DNA of 64,000 bases from Metabacillus niabensis (lineage in GTDB: Bacteria; Bacillota; Bacilli; Bacillales; Bacillaceae), in contig NZ_JAIVLH010000008.1 of the NCBI RefSeq assembly GCF_020524345.1, forward strand, positions 62,001-126,000, written 5' to 3'. The notes under the pieces were generated by a model that was given only the letters and a program-made list of their open reading frames with translations, was not told the DNA's origin and did not search any database. Of this stretch, positions 9,356 to 18,848 are shown piece after piece. The number at the start of each line of letters is the position of its first letter. The stretch's first letter is position 1. Both the position numbers and the translations under genes were made by a program.

Positions 9356-10810
9356 TTAATAAGTAGTCATCTGGAATACTTTTTGAACTATATACATGAT
9401 GTATTTAAACACTGGTAACTGATCCTGATATTTCTCATAATCTACTGTATAAATACCATCTTCATTGCTCCAAATTCGATTGAAATAGTGATCAACTGAC
9501 TCTATGAGCTTACTTTCTGTCGGTGCTATGATTTTCATTCCTTCTTCTAGATTATAATCATCGAGATTTCGCGATGTAAAATTGCTTGAACCACCTATGA
9601 CAACTGACTCCTGTTGACCTTTTATATAAATCAGTTTTGAATGATATTGCTCTTTGTTAGTAGCATACCAACGAATGGTAATATTTTCATAATCAAGATT
9701 TTGAAGTTCTGCTGCAATAGGCAGGTTCGGCAAACCGATTTTTTCTTGTCCAAAAGCATTTTGATTTGGATCTAATACAATGTTGATTGTAACTCCTCGT
9801 TTTGCAGCATCCTCAATACCTTTAATAATATCTCTATCAGCCAAATAAAACATGCCGATCCAAACCTTATCTTCTTTTTTAGCTTTATTCAACGCATTTA
9901 CAACATGGGTTTGAACCTTTCTTTCTGTAAGAATTTGAGCATGCAATGATAATCCTTTTTCTAATGAAGAAGGTGTAATTTGCTCATTTAACTCAACCTT
10001 TGAAGGAAATGCGTTTAAGTCCCCACCTGAAAATGCAGCTATTGCTTTTTCAGCTCTCACCATATCTTTTAGGATAGCTCCTTTTACTCTAAATCCTATA
10101 TTGGAATGAAACCCGCTGGCATCATGTGGATTCGCAGATAAAATCAAACCGGCATCTTCGGTGATGACCACTTTTCTATGGTTTGCTTTAATATTCAATA
10201 ATTTCAAATAAGAACGTGCTGTCACTTCTGGTGCAGACTTTTCCATTGGATTTGGGAGCCAACCGTTTCCATCCTGTCCAAACCACTTAATTGTCGCTCT
10301 CCAAAATCCAGAATATAAAAGATTAGGATCCCGTAATCGGTCCAAGTTCGTATAAACAACTTCCACACCAAGATCCTCCAATGGATCGATTTGCTTGGCC
10401 TCGTGAGATCCATATGTAGTATTAATTTGATCGGTAATAAAAACTACCTTTAAATCAGGGTACTTCTCTTTTTGTTTTTCAATCGATTTCGTTAATCTTT
10501 CACTTAGCTTTGGATACGAACGTTTGCCATCTGTATACCCATTAACTAAGAAAAGATCGAGTATTAGAAAATGCTCCGCCTCCTGAATTGTTTTAAATAC
10601 CTCGTCAAAAATAGAGTGATCATACACTTCTTCCCCATCCTTTTGATACGTGAGGTCATATAAAAAATCAATATCTTGATCTGATATTGTATGGACCTGA
10701 CTTTGATAGGAAAGTCCTGATGGAAGGGGCTTCACTCTGTGATAAAACATGGTTGCTGATAAAATTATGATTATAATGGCACTAATTATCCATTTTTTCT
10801 TCTTCTTCAT
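9356..10810 (-). CDS. Membrane-anchored phospholipase D-like protein
   Basis: A 484-residue protein with an N-terminal TM anchor after a run of lysines (residues 7-25) and two PLD-type halves. The first active site reads NHRKVVITEDAGL; the second reads YHSKLIYIKG followed by GGSSNFTSRNLDDYNLE. Both HxK motifs are intact, so it should be an active phosphatidyltransferase or phosphodiesterase. It differs from cardiolipin synthases by having one anchor and long inserts, so I leave the substrate open. It is monocistronic, divergent from the NERD gene across a 290-bp gap. Confidence 0.82.
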   Translation of the reverse strand: MKKKKKWIISAIIIIILSATMFYHRVKPLPSGLSYQSQVHTISDQDIDFLYDLTYQKDGEEVYDHSIFDEVFKTIQEAEHFLILDLFLVNGYTDGKRSYPKLSERLTKSIEKQKEKYPDLKVVFITDQINTTYGSHEAKQIDPLEDLGVEVVYTNLDRLRDPNLLYSGFWRATIKWFGQDGNGWLPNPMEKSAPEVTARSYLKLLNIKANHRKVVITEDAGLILSANPHDASGFHSNIGFRVKGAILKDMVRAEKAIAAFSGGDLNAFPSKVELNEQITPSSLEKGLSLHAQILTERKVQTHVVNALNKAKKEDKVWIGMFYLADRDIIKGIEDAAKRGVTINIVLDPNQNAFGQEKIGLPNLPIAAELQNLDYENITIRWYATNKEQYHSKLIYIKGQQESVVIGGSSNFTSRNLDDYNLEEGMKIIAPTESKLIESVDHYFNRIWSNEDGIYTVDYEKYQDQLPVFKYIMYIVQKVFQMTTY

Positions 10811-10882
10811 TTGATTCCCTCATTTAGTTTTTTCTCTTTATATACCCTTTTTTGAGGGTGGGAAATCCTGTGCTATCTAAAA

Positions 10883-10898
10883 TGTTTCACGTGGAACG
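10883..10898. other. Candidate parS (Spo0J/ParB binding) site
   Basis: The 16-mer TGTTTCACGTGGAACG reads CGTTCCACGTGAAACA on the other strand. That is one mismatch, at an end base, from the Bacillus parS consensus TGTTNCACGTGAAACA. It lies in the divergent gap between the PLD-like and NERD genes, where no coding constraint explains it. ParB proteins load and spread from such sites for origin segregation, and they cluster near oriC. Confidence 0.75.
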
Positions 10899-11099
10899 AA
10901 ATTAATGATAATGAACATATGAAATTATGGAACTATACAACCTTAATGTGAAGTTCTTCACATTGATTTATCCTACTAATGTGTTAACCGTTGAAGGAAT
11001 CATATTCTAGAATTGTTTTGATTTATAACTAGAAAAATTCACATAATCCTTACTATAATAGATTTGAAACAAAATAACAGGAAAGGAAGTGAATGAAGT

Positions 11100-12007
11100 A
11101 TGATCTACAAAAATCGAAGAAAATCACTTGAATTACTGGCTCTTGAATATTTAGACAAGCGAATGAGTTTAACAGACAAAAGTAAACTCCATTATTTAAA
11201 TCTCCTAAAAGGATATGAGGGGGAAACACTATTTGATGAGTATTTAGAAAAGCTAAAATCCGAATGTTATATTCTAAATGATTTACTTCTTAATTTCAAC
11301 AACACCTTGTTCCAAATCGATTCCCTACTTATTTTTCCTGAGATGATTTATATTTATGAGGTAAAGAACTATCAAGGAAATTTTTGTTACGACTCTGATA
11401 GACTTTATAAACAACCCAAATCAGAAGTTAATAATCCACTAACTCAACTAAATAGAACTGAATCACTGTTACGTCAGTTACTTCAGAGTCTGGGATTTCA
11501 TCTATCTGTAGAAGCCTCAGTTGTCTTCATTCATCCCGAATTCACCTTATATCAAGCACCTCTTAACAAACCGTTTATTTATCCATCTCAACTTAATCAA
11601 TACTTTAAGAAACTCAATAAATTTACCTCTTTAAAATTAGACCAAAAGCATTTGAAGCTAGCTGATAAGTTGCTATCACTTCATATTAATGACTCTCCTT
11701 TTACTCTCTTACCTGCCTATGAATATAACCAATTAAGAAAAGGAATAACATGTATATCTTGTAACTCATTTTCTCTTCTATTAGCGGAAGAACTTGTTTG
11801 TGCAAAGAATGTGGGCAGGAAGAAACTGTTGCAACTGCCATTATACGATGTTTGGATGAATTTAGGGTTCTTTTTCCTGATAAGAAAATTACAACAAATG
11901 TTATACACGATTGGTGCAAAATAATAGATTCCAAAAAGAGAATTTATAGGGTACTAAGAGGAAACCTACAAATAAGAGGAAATCAACAATGGTCTTTTTA
12001 TGAGTAA
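11100..12007 (+). pseudogene. NERD-domain protein with a frameshift near its C terminus
   Basis: The first frame runs 11100-11924 and gives a NERD nuclease-related domain near residues 40-160, with LNFNNTLFQIDSLLI and IYEVKNYQGNF. After a first zinc-ribbon half CISC the correct sequence moves to another frame. That frame reads CKECGQEETVATAIIRC through TNVIHDWCKII to a stop at 12005-12007, the usual C terminus of this family. A duplicated TG in GTTTGTGCAAAG near 11795-11800 explains the shift exactly. Read as is, the protein ends early at 11924 with an unrelated 40-residue tail. Sequencing error is possible. Role unknown; NERD proteins are often linked to DNA processing. Confidence 0.78.
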
Positions 12008-12032
12008 CTTACTATAGTATTTTAAAAATTTT

Positions 12033-12065
12033 GTCCTTCATTAACAGTGAGGGACTTTTCTTTTG
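12033..12065 (+). terminator. Terminator of the NERD gene, apparent founder of the hairpin array
   Basis: GTCCTTCA and TGAGGGAC pair with one G-T wobble, followed by TTTTCTTTT. The stem and the GTCCTTCAT sequence resemble the repeat units that start 100 bases downstream, so it looks like the ancestral or a diverged first unit. Confidence 0.65.
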
Positions 12066-12133
12066 AATTTTACTGATTCTTTCTCTTTACTTTACTTTGA
12101 TAGACTCTTTCCTTTGATTTCGCTCTCCCTATT

Positions 12134-12670
12134 GTCCTTCATCACTACTATGAAAGACTTTTCACCTTATTTCGCTCTCCCTTTTGTCTTTCATCACTAC
12201 TATGAAAGACATTCCCCTGCTTTTCGCTCTCCCTTTTGTCTTTCATCACCACTATGAAAGACATTTCCCCTTATTTTGCTCTCTTCTTTGTCTTTCATCA
12301 CCACTATGAAAGACATTTCCCCTTATTTTGCTCTCTTCTTTGTCTTTCATCACCACTATGAAAGACATTTCCCCTTATTTTGCTCTTCTTTGTCTTTCAT
12401 CACCACTATGAAAGACATTCCCCTGCTTTTCGCTCTCCCTTTTGTCTTTCATCACTACTATGTAAGACATTCCCCTTATTTTGCTCTCTTCTTTGTCTTT
12501 CATCACCACTATGAAAGACATTCCCCTGCTTTTCGCTCTCCCTTTTGTCTTTCATCACCACTATGAAAGACATTTCCCCTTATTTTGCTCTCTTCTGTCT
12601 TTCATCACTACTATGAAAGACATTCCCCTGCTTTTCGCTCTCCCTTTTGTCTTTCTTCACTACGAAAGAC
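12134..12670. repeat. Tandem array of eleven hairpins with a 52-bp period
   Basis: Eleven inverted repeats start at 12134, 12186, 12238, 12290, 12342, 12392, 12444, 12495, 12547, 12597 and 12649. The usual stem is GTCTTTCAT/ATGAAAGAC with the 7-base loop CACCACT or CACTACT. Spacers are pyrimidine-rich on the + strand and come in two types: one with CCCCTGCTTTTCGCTCTCCC and one with CCCCTTATTTTGCTCTCTTC. They often alternate, making a 104-bp super-repeat. The last unit is shortened to 22 bases. The array lies between two converging genes. Short frames inside it translate the repeat only and are not genes. Confidence 0.93.
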
Positions 12671-12730
12671 TTCCCCTGAATATTACTCACTCTTTTATTC
12701 CACATAACCACGATGAAAATTTTTTTATCC

Positions 12731-12768
12731 AAAAAAAACAGCAATCTTATCCATACAAGATTGCTGTT
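12731..12768 (-). terminator. Terminator of the coiled-coil protein gene
   Basis: AACAGCAATCTT at 12737-12748 and its exact complement at 12757-12768 form a 12-bp stem with an 8-base loop. On the minus strand it is followed by a run of T (A run at 12731-12738). Confidence 0.85.
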
Positions 12769-12808
12769 CCTTAAACTTCTGTTCCAAAGATTATTGAATC
12801 CCACAGCC

Positions 12809-13747
12809 CTACAAACTCTCAATTAACTCCATTCTTTCGTGACGAATAGTTTTTACCTCACCTTTTCTCGCCTCAAACTGTTTCGTTAAATTCGATAAAA
12901 TTTCACTAACCTTTGTGAGTTGGCTTTTTGTTTGTTCTAAAGAGTCGTTAATCTTTCCTTGAACCATCATATCTACGAGGAAGCCATCAAAAAAGAAATC
13001 GGCAAATTTAAGCATGCCTGAGATATCAATTTCGAGATGTGCTTCTTCTTGTATGTCTAGTAGTTCTTTTTGAAAATACCGCATACTTGTTTGAGCTTTA
13101 TGGATGTTGGCTTCAGCTTCATCCAGGTGTTGGTGTTTTACAAAACTAGAGATTGACCCACCGCCGAACATATCAAATGTTCCCCAGTTACTTGCTTTTT
13201 CTAAAGAAGTTTTAGCTTCCGAAAGATCATGTTTTACGCGTTTTCCAGCAACTATAGCTTCTTCTAACTCTCGTATATAGGCTGTAAGAATCCCCTCTTG
13301 TTCACTCAGTTCAAACATTTTATCTGCATGAGGGGAATGACTTGCTTTAATCATTTTCTCTTTCTCAGAAAGAAGTTGCTTGTATCTAGATTCTATGTTG
13401 TCTAACATATGTAATTTAGTTTTCAGATCAAGAATAGCCTTATTTATTTCCGATTTTGTTTTGTTTGCTTCTTCCAGTTTATGCTTAGCAGCAATCAGTT
13501 CCTGCTTTTCCCTTGAAAGTTTTTCATCCTTTGTTCCGGATAATAAAGCAAAAAAATATTTCAGAGTCATTTTTTCAAGCTGAGTAACATCTTTTTCTTC
13601 TGATTTGTAGACAATTTGCAGCTGGGCAATTCTCTCCTCAACCACTTTATATTCTTTTTGGAAATCCTCTATTTGAGCTTCAAATTTTTGTTTTTTACGT
13701 AAATCTCCTTTTATCTCAATTAACTTATTATTTATCTCTGAAAACAT
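12809..13747 (-). CDS. Coiled-coil protein of unknown function
   Basis: A 312-residue protein, mostly charged helical heptads rich in Lys, Glu and Gln, with no signal peptide or TM segment. A break in the coil near residues 190-215 contains a Gly-rich WGTFDMFGGGSISS segment followed by KHQHLDEAEANIHKA. Similar proteins occur in Bacilli, but I do not recognise a named family. It is monocistronic, with its own terminator and a GGAGGAA ribosome site. The architecture suggests a cytoplasmic scaffold or a phage-shock-like assembly protein, which is only a guess. Confidence 0.75.
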   Translation of the reverse strand: MFSEINNKLIEIKGDLRKKQKFEAQIEDFQKEYKVVEERIAQLQIVYKSEEKDVTQLEKMTLKYFFALLSGTKDEKLSREKQELIAAKHKLEEANKTKSEINKAILDLKTKLHMLDNIESRYKQLLSEKEKMIKASHSPHADKMFELSEQEGILTAYIRELEEAIVAGKRVKHDLSEAKTSLEKASNWGTFDMFGGGSISSFVKHQHLDEAEANIHKAQTSMRYFQKELLDIQEEAHLEIDISGMLKFADFFFDGFLVDMMVQGKINDSLEQTKSQLTKVSEILSNLTKQFEARKGEVKTIRHERMELIESL

Positions 13748-14041
13748 CTTATTCCTCCTACTTTTTTCCTTTTGTCTATTTTACGAAATACTTTGGAAAA
13801 AGTTTCACCTTCAATTATAGTAGCAATCCTTGTTTAAGTTATTTGATTTTGGGAATTCTAGTGATGTTACAAATCCTTATCGGTCATTTAAATTTCGTTG
13901 ATAACACGATTTCAAGGATGACAACTGTTTTCTCATTTAGAGTGAGAAATACAAGTGAATTCCAAGGCTTAACTAAGGATATACTCTTCTACTATTTACA
14001 ATTTGAATTATGATACCTCTTGCAATATAACAAAGAAAACA

Positions 14042-14072
14042 CTTACATTATTTTTTATTAAAAAGATATAAT
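14042..14072 (+). promoter_or_regulatory. Probable sigma-A promoter of ahpCF
   Basis: TTACAT at 14043-14048 and TATAAT at 14067-14072 are spaced by 18 bases. This would place transcription start near 14079 and give a leader of about 100 bases. Confidence 0.5.
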
Positions 14073-14102
14073 CGTTTCACTTGACTAAAAGCAAATTCTA
14101 TT

Positions 14103-14117
14103 TGATAATTTATATAA
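14103..14117. promoter_or_regulatory. Weak PerR-box-like sequence upstream of ahpC
   Basis: TGATAATTTATATAA matches 12 of 15 positions of the PerR consensus TTATAATNATTATAA. PerR represses ahpCF in Bacillus, so a site is expected near here, but AT-rich DNA gives such matches easily. Confidence 0.3.
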
Positions 14118-14179
14118 AATTAGAACAATTATTGAAAGTATTTAATAGTTGTTCAAACACATTTAGGAGGAATATTAAC

Positions 14180-14743
14180 ATGTCATTAATTGGTACTGAA
14201 GTAAAACCTTTCGCAGCAAAAGCATTCAAAGATGGTGAATTCATCGATGTAACAAACGAAAGCCTAAAAGGTCAATGGAGCGTATTCTGCTTCTATCCAG
14301 CAGATTTCACTTTCGTATGCCCAACTGAGCTTGAAGATTTACAAAACGAATATGAAAACTTAAAAGCTCTTGGAGTTGAAGTTTACTCTGTTTCTACTGA
14401 TACTCACTTCACACATAAAGGTTGGCACGATAGCTCAGAAAAAATCGGTAAAATCAAATATGCAATGATCGGTGATCCATCTCAAGTGGTTTCTCGTAAC
14501 TTTGAAGTGTTAAATGAAGAAGAAGGTCTTGCTGACCGTGGTACTTTCATCATTGATCCAGATGGCGTTATCCAAACTGTTGAAATTAACGCTGGAGGCA
14601 TCGGTCGTGATGCAAGCACACTTATTAACAAAGTTAAAGCGGCTCAATATGTTCGCAACAATCCAGGTGAAGTTTGCCCAGCTAAATGGGAAGAAGGTTC
14701 TGAAACACTTAAGCCAAGCCTTGACCTTGTTGGAAAACTTTAA
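14180..14743 (+). CDS. ahpC: Alkyl hydroperoxide reductase subunit C (peroxiredoxin)
   Basis: A 187-residue typical 2-Cys peroxiredoxin which reduces hydrogen peroxide and organic peroxides. The peroxidatic Cys is in [12 protein letters not shown] near residue 47, and the resolving Cys is in PGEVCPAKW near residue 166. ATG 14180 follows TTAGGAGG; the longer upstream frame has no ribosome site. Codon use is strongly biased to frequent codons, as expected for an abundant protein. The reductase gene ahpF begins 15 bases downstream. Confidence 0.97.
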   Translation: MSLIGTEVKPFAAKAFKDGEFIDVTNESLKGQWSVFCFYPADFTFVCPTELEDLQNEYENLKALGVEVYSVSTDTHFTHKGWHDSSEKIGKIKYAMIGDPSQVVSRNFEVLNEEEGLADRGTFIIDPDGVIQTVEINAGGIGRDASTLINKVKAAQYVRNNPGEVCPAKWEEGSETLKPSLDLVGKL

Positions 14744-14758
14744 GGAGTGTCATAATAA

Positions 14759-16288
14759 ATGGTGCTTGATGCAGAAATTAAAGCTCAATTAGAGCAATAC
14801 CTTCAATTACTTGAAGGTAATATCGTATTAAAGGTTAGTGCTGGTAATGATAAAATATCAACTGACATGATGGAGCTAGTGAATGAGCTAGCTTCCATGT
14901 CCTCAAAAATTACAGTTGAGAAAGCAGAATTAACCAGAACACCTAGCTTTAGTGTAAATCGTGTTGGTGAAGAGACAGGAGTTACATTTGCCGGTATTCC
15001 TCTTGGTCACGAATTTACTTCACTAGTTTTAGCTCTCTTGCAAGTTAGTGGTAGACCTCCAAAAATTGATCAAAGTGTAATTGATCAAATTAAGGGTATT
15101 AGTGGTGAACATCACTTTGAAACATATGTAAGTTTAAGCTGTCACAACTGTCCTGATGTTGTACAGGCTCTTAATATCATGAGTGTATTAAACCCTAATA
15201 TCACACATACGATGATTGATGGTGCTGCCTTTAAAGAGGAAGTTGAATACAAAAATGTGATGTCTGTACCTGCTGTTTACTTAAATGCAGAATTTTTAGG
15301 TGGCGGCCGTATGACACTGGAAGAAATCCTTGCTAAAATCGGTACTGCACCTGATGCATCAGAGTTTGAGAACAAAGAGCCTTATGATGTTTTAGTTGTT
15401 GGTGGCGGTCCTGCTGGTTCAAGTGCAGCTATTTACGCAGCACGTAAAGGGATCCGTACAGGTATCGTTGCTGAACGCTTTGGCGGTCAAGTTCTAGACA
15501 CAATGAGCATTGAGAACTTCATCAGCGTAAAAAGCACTGAAGGTCCTAAGCTTGTAGCAAGTCTTGAAGAACATGTTAAGGAATACGGCATCGATGTCAT
15601 GAATTTACAACGTGCTAAAGGAATTGAAAAGAAAGATCTTTTTGAACTTGAGCTTGAGAACGGCGCTGTATTAAAAAGTAAAAGTGTAATAGTTTCTACA
15701 GGTGCTCGCTGGCGTAATGTTGGTGTACCTGGTGAACAGGAATTCAAAAACAAAGGTGTTGCTTACTGCCCTCACTGTGATGGTCCTTTATTTGAAGGTA
15801 GAGATGTTGCTGTTATTGGTGGCGGAAACTCAGGTATTGAGGCAGCAATTGACCTTGCAGGAATTGTAAACCATGTTACTGTTCTTGAATTCATGCCTGA
15901 ACTAAAAGCTGATGATGTCCTACAAAAACGTTTATACAGCCTTCCAAATGTAACTGTTCTAAAGAATGTGCAAACGAAAGAAATTACAGGCACAGACAGT
16001 GTGAACGGTATTACGTACATTGATCGTGAAACAGGTGAAGAAGGACATGTTGAACTACAAGGTGTCTTTGTTCAAATCGGGCTTGTTCCAAACACTGATT
16101 GGTTAGAAGGTATTGTGGAACGTAACCGTATGGGTGAAATCATTGTCGATAAACATGGTGCTACAACTGTACCTGGTTTATTCGCTGCAGGTGATTGTAC
16201 GGACAGTGCATATAACCAAATTATCATTTCAATGGGATCTGGAGCTACCGCAGCATTAGGTGCTTTTGATTACCTTATTAGAAACTAA
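14759..16288 (+). CDS. ahpF: Alkyl hydroperoxide reductase subunit F (NADH:peroxiredoxin oxidoreductase)
   Basis: A 509-residue flavoprotein which passes electrons from NADH to AhpC. The N-terminal double thioredoxin fold carries the redox pair in LSCHNCPD near residue 130. The FAD motif [10 protein letters not shown] follows near residue 213, then the second redox pair in AYCPHCDGP near residue 340 and the NAD motif [10 protein letters not shown]. The C-terminal FAD motif is [10 protein letters not shown]. Length and order match the family. AAGGAG overlaps the ahpC stop, and a strong hairpin follows the stop codon. Confidence 0.97.
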   Translation: MVLDAEIKAQLEQYLQLLEGNIVLKVSAGNDKISTDMMELVNELASMSSKITVEKAELTRTPSFSVNRVGEETGVTFAGIPLGHEFTSLVLALLQVSGRPPKIDQSVIDQIKGISGEHHFETYVSLSCHNCPDVVQALNIMSVLNPNITHTMIDGAAFKEEVEYKNVMSVPAVYLNAEFLGGGRMTLEEILAKIGTAPDASEFENKEPYDVLVVGGGPAGSSAAIYAARKGIRTGIVAERFGGQVLDTMSIENFISVKSTEGPKLVASLEEHVKEYGIDVMNLQRAKGIEKKDLFELELENGAVLKSKSVIVSTGARWRNVGVPGEQEFKNKGVAYCPHCDGPLFEGRDVAVIGGGNSGIEAAIDLAGIVNHVTVLEFMPELKADDVLQKRLYSLPNVTVLKNVQTKEITGTDSVNGITYIDRETGEEGHVELQGVFVQIGLVPNTDWLEGIVERNRMGEIIVDKHGATTVPGLFAAGDCTDSAYNQIIISMGSGATAALGAFDYLIRN

Positions 16289-16301
16289 GCTCGTTAAAGT
16301 G

Positions 16302-16337
16302 AAAGCCGCTCTTACATCATGCATGTAAAGCGGCTTT
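16302..16337. terminator. Bidirectional terminator between ahpF and the TetR gene
   Basis: AAAGCCGCT-CTTACAT and ATGTAA-AGCGGCTTT pair around a 5-base loop (CATGC) with one bulge. The right arm overlaps the stop codon of the converging TetR gene, so one hairpin ends both operons. Confidence 0.82.
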
Positions 16338-16995
16338 ATGATTGTTCTTTATTTCTAATACCATCCATCACAAAACGAACTGCATCTTCGATTTCTTCTT
16401 CAGTAATAGAATAATCATTTAATAATACTAAGCGGGAAGCTAAAAACCCCGCAATAAATGTTAACACCATTTTTACGATACGGTCTGTTGGTATATCTAC
16501 AAATTCACCACGGTCTTTAAATATATCCAAAGCTTTATTTACACGTATGATAAAGTTCTCTGATAAAAGGGGCAATAAATTACTTTTTAATTCTTCATTA
16601 TATAAAATTTCCTTTATAACAACCTTAGCAATCTCTTTATTTTCGAAAAAGAAATTGATTCTGTTTTTTAGAAAGGCTTTAAGGAATTCCTCAAATGTAT
16701 GAACATTCGAAGACATAATTTCATTAAACACTTCCTCTGCCATGATCGGAAAGGATTCTTTAAAAAAAGGAAGAATCACAGAAAGTAATAAATTATCTTT
16801 TGTTCCATAATGTCTAAAAATTGTTCCTTCTGCGACTCCAGCAGCTTTGGCGATTTCACTAGTAGATGTATTGGCATAACCTTTTTCAGCAAAAATAGTA
16901 ATGGCTGCTTCGACAATTTTCTGTTGTTTTTCCGTTTGCTTCTTCGATAATTTTGCTTGAGCAATTAATGCATCCAACAACTTACTTTCAGACAC
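16336..16995 (-). CDS. TetR/AcrR-family repressor of the adjoining ABC exporter
   Basis: A 219-residue regulator. The N-terminal HTH is clear: AAITIFAEKGYANTSTSEIAKAAGVAEGTIFRHYGTKDNLL near residues 25-65. The remaining helical ligand-binding domain is not specific. It is the last gene of a three-gene minus-strand operon, 28 bases behind the ABC permease. The promoter of that operon is framed by two TGAGT-type palindromes, so autoregulation with drug-inducible export is the simplest model. The ligand is unknown. Confidence 0.9.
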   Translation of the reverse strand: MSESKLLDALIAQAKLSKKQTEKQQKIVEAAITIFAEKGYANTSTSEIAKAAGVAEGTIFRHYGTKDNLLLSVILPFFKESFPIMAEEVFNEIMSSNVHTFEEFLKAFLKNRINFFFENKEIAKVVIKEILYNEELKSNLLPLLSENFIIRVNKALDIFKDRGEFVDIPTDRIVKMVLTFIAGFLASRLVLLNDYSITEEEIEDAVRFVMDGIRNKEQS

Positions 16996-17023
16996 TTACC
17001 ACACGCCCCTTCATTACCCACTA

Positions 17024-18091
17024 TTATAGCTTACGGTACTTTTTCAGAGCAAATAAATTCAAGATGATAAAGATTATGGCAAAAGCAGCTAAGGCGTAGA
17101 GGTCTCCACGTATACCTGCAAATCCTAAACCCTTATACATAACACCCTTCAAGGCATCTGCTGCATAATACAATGGCATGATCTTTGCGATGGCTTGCAA
17201 CCAATTGGCCATCCCTTCCAATGGTATAATTCCTGAAAAGAAAATCTGTGGTACTACTGCTACAGGTATAAACTGAACCATTTGAAATTCTGACGATGCG
17301 AACGATGATAGAAGAATCCCTAAGGATAATGCAACTAAAGCAAGGAGTAAATTAATTAAAATGACATTCCAAATTGAACCGACAAGAACCATATCTAATA
17401 CATTTATAGAATAAAAAACAATCACAACCGTTTGAAGAATAGCAAATACTCCAAAGCCGATTAAGTAAGCCGTTATAATTTCCCCTCTCCTAATAGGTGT
17501 TGCCATTAATCTTTCTAAAGTACCTGTTGTTCGTTCTTTTAATAATCCGATACCGGAGATTAAAAACACAAAAAAGAAGACAAAAAAGCCGATTAGAATA
17601 GGACTAAGCACATCAAAAAATTCTGTGTCGCTATCTCCATATACATATTCAATTTCTAACGGATCTTCTGAAGGCATCTCTAGCTTCATATTACTTTTCA
17701 TCATCGATTGTGATAATAACTGTTTATTCGTTATCTGTTTTATTTTCATTTGCAAGCCTTGTGCTAAATTAGGGTCACTATTTAATAACGTCAATTTCCA
17801 TTCATCATCTTCTACTTTTAAATACCCATCTAAATCTTGTTCTGCGATTACTTCTTCTATATTAGACGTTTTTTCGAATTCCTCTACTAAAATATTTGCC
17901 TCTTCAAACTGCTCAATTAATTGGTCACTAGCATTCTCTACACCTAATATCGGGTCTATATTTTCTCCATTAAATACTAGGTACATGAGAGTTAAGATAA
18001 GTAAAGGGGCTATAAATAAAAGCGCTAAAGTTCGTTTATCTCTAAGCATTTGCTGAAATATTCGTCTAACTAATGCAGTTATTCTCATCAT
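17024..18091 (-). CDS. ABC-2 type transporter permease
   Basis: A 355-residue protein. One TM helix near residues 22-42 is followed by an external domain of about 130 residues and then five TM helices in the C-terminal half. This is the YhgE/YadH-type exporter layout, with the conserved GTLERLMATPI motif near residue 190. Its start overlaps the stop of the ATPase gene by four bases, so the two are made together. It should form the membrane channel of a drug or lipid exporter. Confidence 0.9.
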   Translation of the reverse strand: MMRITALVRRIFQQMLRDKRTLALLFIAPLLILTLMYLVFNGENIDPILGVENASDQLIEQFEEANILVEEFEKTSNIEEVIAEQDLDGYLKVEDDEWKLTLLNSDPNLAQGLQMKIKQITNKQLLSQSMMKSNMKLEMPSEDPLEIEYVYGDSDTEFFDVLSPILIGFFVFFFVFLISGIGLLKERTTGTLERLMATPIRRGEIITAYLIGFGVFAILQTVVIVFYSINVLDMVLVGSIWNVILINLLLALVALSLGILLSSFASSEFQMVQFIPVAVVPQIFFSGIIPLEGMANWLQAIAKIMPLYYAADALKGVMYKGLGFAGIRGDLYALAAFAIIFIILNLFALKKYRKL

Positions 18092-18810
18092 TTTTTCCTC
18101 CCTGCGTTTAAGAATACTTCATCAAAATTGCTTGCCTTGTATTGCTCTTTTAGTTTTTGTGGTGTCCCACTAGTGATGATCGCCCCATCTCTAACCATTG
18201 CAATGTAATCACATCTTTCCGCTTCATCCATAACATGCGTAGTGACAATAATCGTTTTCCCTTCTTGCTCCTTTAATCGGATGAGCTCCTTCCAAATACT
18301 AAATCTCAGCTCAGGATCAATCCCAACGGTTGGTTCATCTAAGATAAGTATTTGAGGATCTTGAATTAATGCGATGGCAAGAGATAATCGCCGTTTCATT
18401 CCACCTGAATATGCCAAAACTTTTTTGGAAAGATGTTCTGTGAGGTTAACTAAATTAGCCGTGTAAGTCATTCGCTCCTTTATTTCAGCTTTATTTAACT
18501 TATAAAGGGAAGCAAAAAATACGAGGTTTTCTTTACCTGTCAATTCTGCATAGAGTGCATCTGATTGAGCCATATACCCAATTTCTTGCAGCAGCCTCAA
18601 ATTAGGTACTTTCTCATTAAGAACATGAATAGCCCCACGATCTGGTTTATCCATCCCTACAATCATTTTTACTAAGGTTGTTTTTCCTGCACCTGAAGGA
18701 CCAATAAAACCGTAGATGGATCCTTCTTTAATACTTAAATCAATATCATTTAGTACGACCTTATTTCCAAAACGTTTACTTACCTTCTGAATTGAGATAG
18801 TTTCCTTCAT
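18088..18810 (-). CDS. ABC exporter ATP-binding protein
   Basis: A 240-residue nucleotide-binding subunit. Walker A GPSGAGKTT lies near residue 38, the signature YSGGMKRRLSLA near 135, Walker B ILILDEPTVGID near 155, and the switch His in VTTHVMDEAE. It is the first gene of the exporter-TetR operon and has AGGAGG before its ATG. The Q-loop and GID segment are typical of ABC-2 drug exporters. The substrate cannot be told from the sequence. Confidence 0.93.
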   Translation of the reverse strand: MKETISIQKVSKRFGNKVVLNDIDLSIKEGSIYGFIGPSGAGKTTLVKMIVGMDKPDRGAIHVLNEKVPNLRLLQEIGYMAQSDALYAELTGKENLVFFASLYKLNKAEIKERMTYTANLVNLTEHLSKKVLAYSGGMKRRLSLAIALIQDPQILILDEPTVGIDPELRFSIWKELIRLKEQEGKTIIVTTHVMDEAERCDYIAMVRDGAIITSGTPQKLKEQYKASNFDEVFLNAGRKK

Positions 18811-18830
18811 GTTAACCTCCTACAAATAAA

Positions 18831-18844
18831 TGAGTAATTACTCA
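18831..18844. promoter_or_regulatory. TetR operator palindrome, proximal copy
   Basis: TGAGTAATTACTCA is a perfect 14-bp palindrome just downstream of the -10 box of the exporter operon. It shares the TGAGT...ACTCA arms with a second copy upstream of the -35 box. Confidence 0.75.
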
Positions 18845-18848
18845 CTTT

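Larger units (their letters stand above)
13748..14179. other. Intergenic region upstream of ahpC
   Basis: About 430 bases without a convincing gene. It holds the divergent promoters of the coiled-coil gene and of ahpC. The 3' end is an AT-rich ahpC leader of about 100 bases. I see no riboswitch or strong hairpin here. Confidence 0.5.

Noticed and set aside
12134-12670. CRISPR array
   Set aside because: Units are contiguous near-identical 52-mers with only two spacer types and no cas genes, so the spacers are not unique.
12063-12774. Three open frames in the hairpin array with repeated FHHYYERH-type peptides
   Set aside because: They translate the 52-bp DNA repeat, have no ribosome sites, and change frame with each 50- or 51-bp unit. 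The repeat explains them fully.
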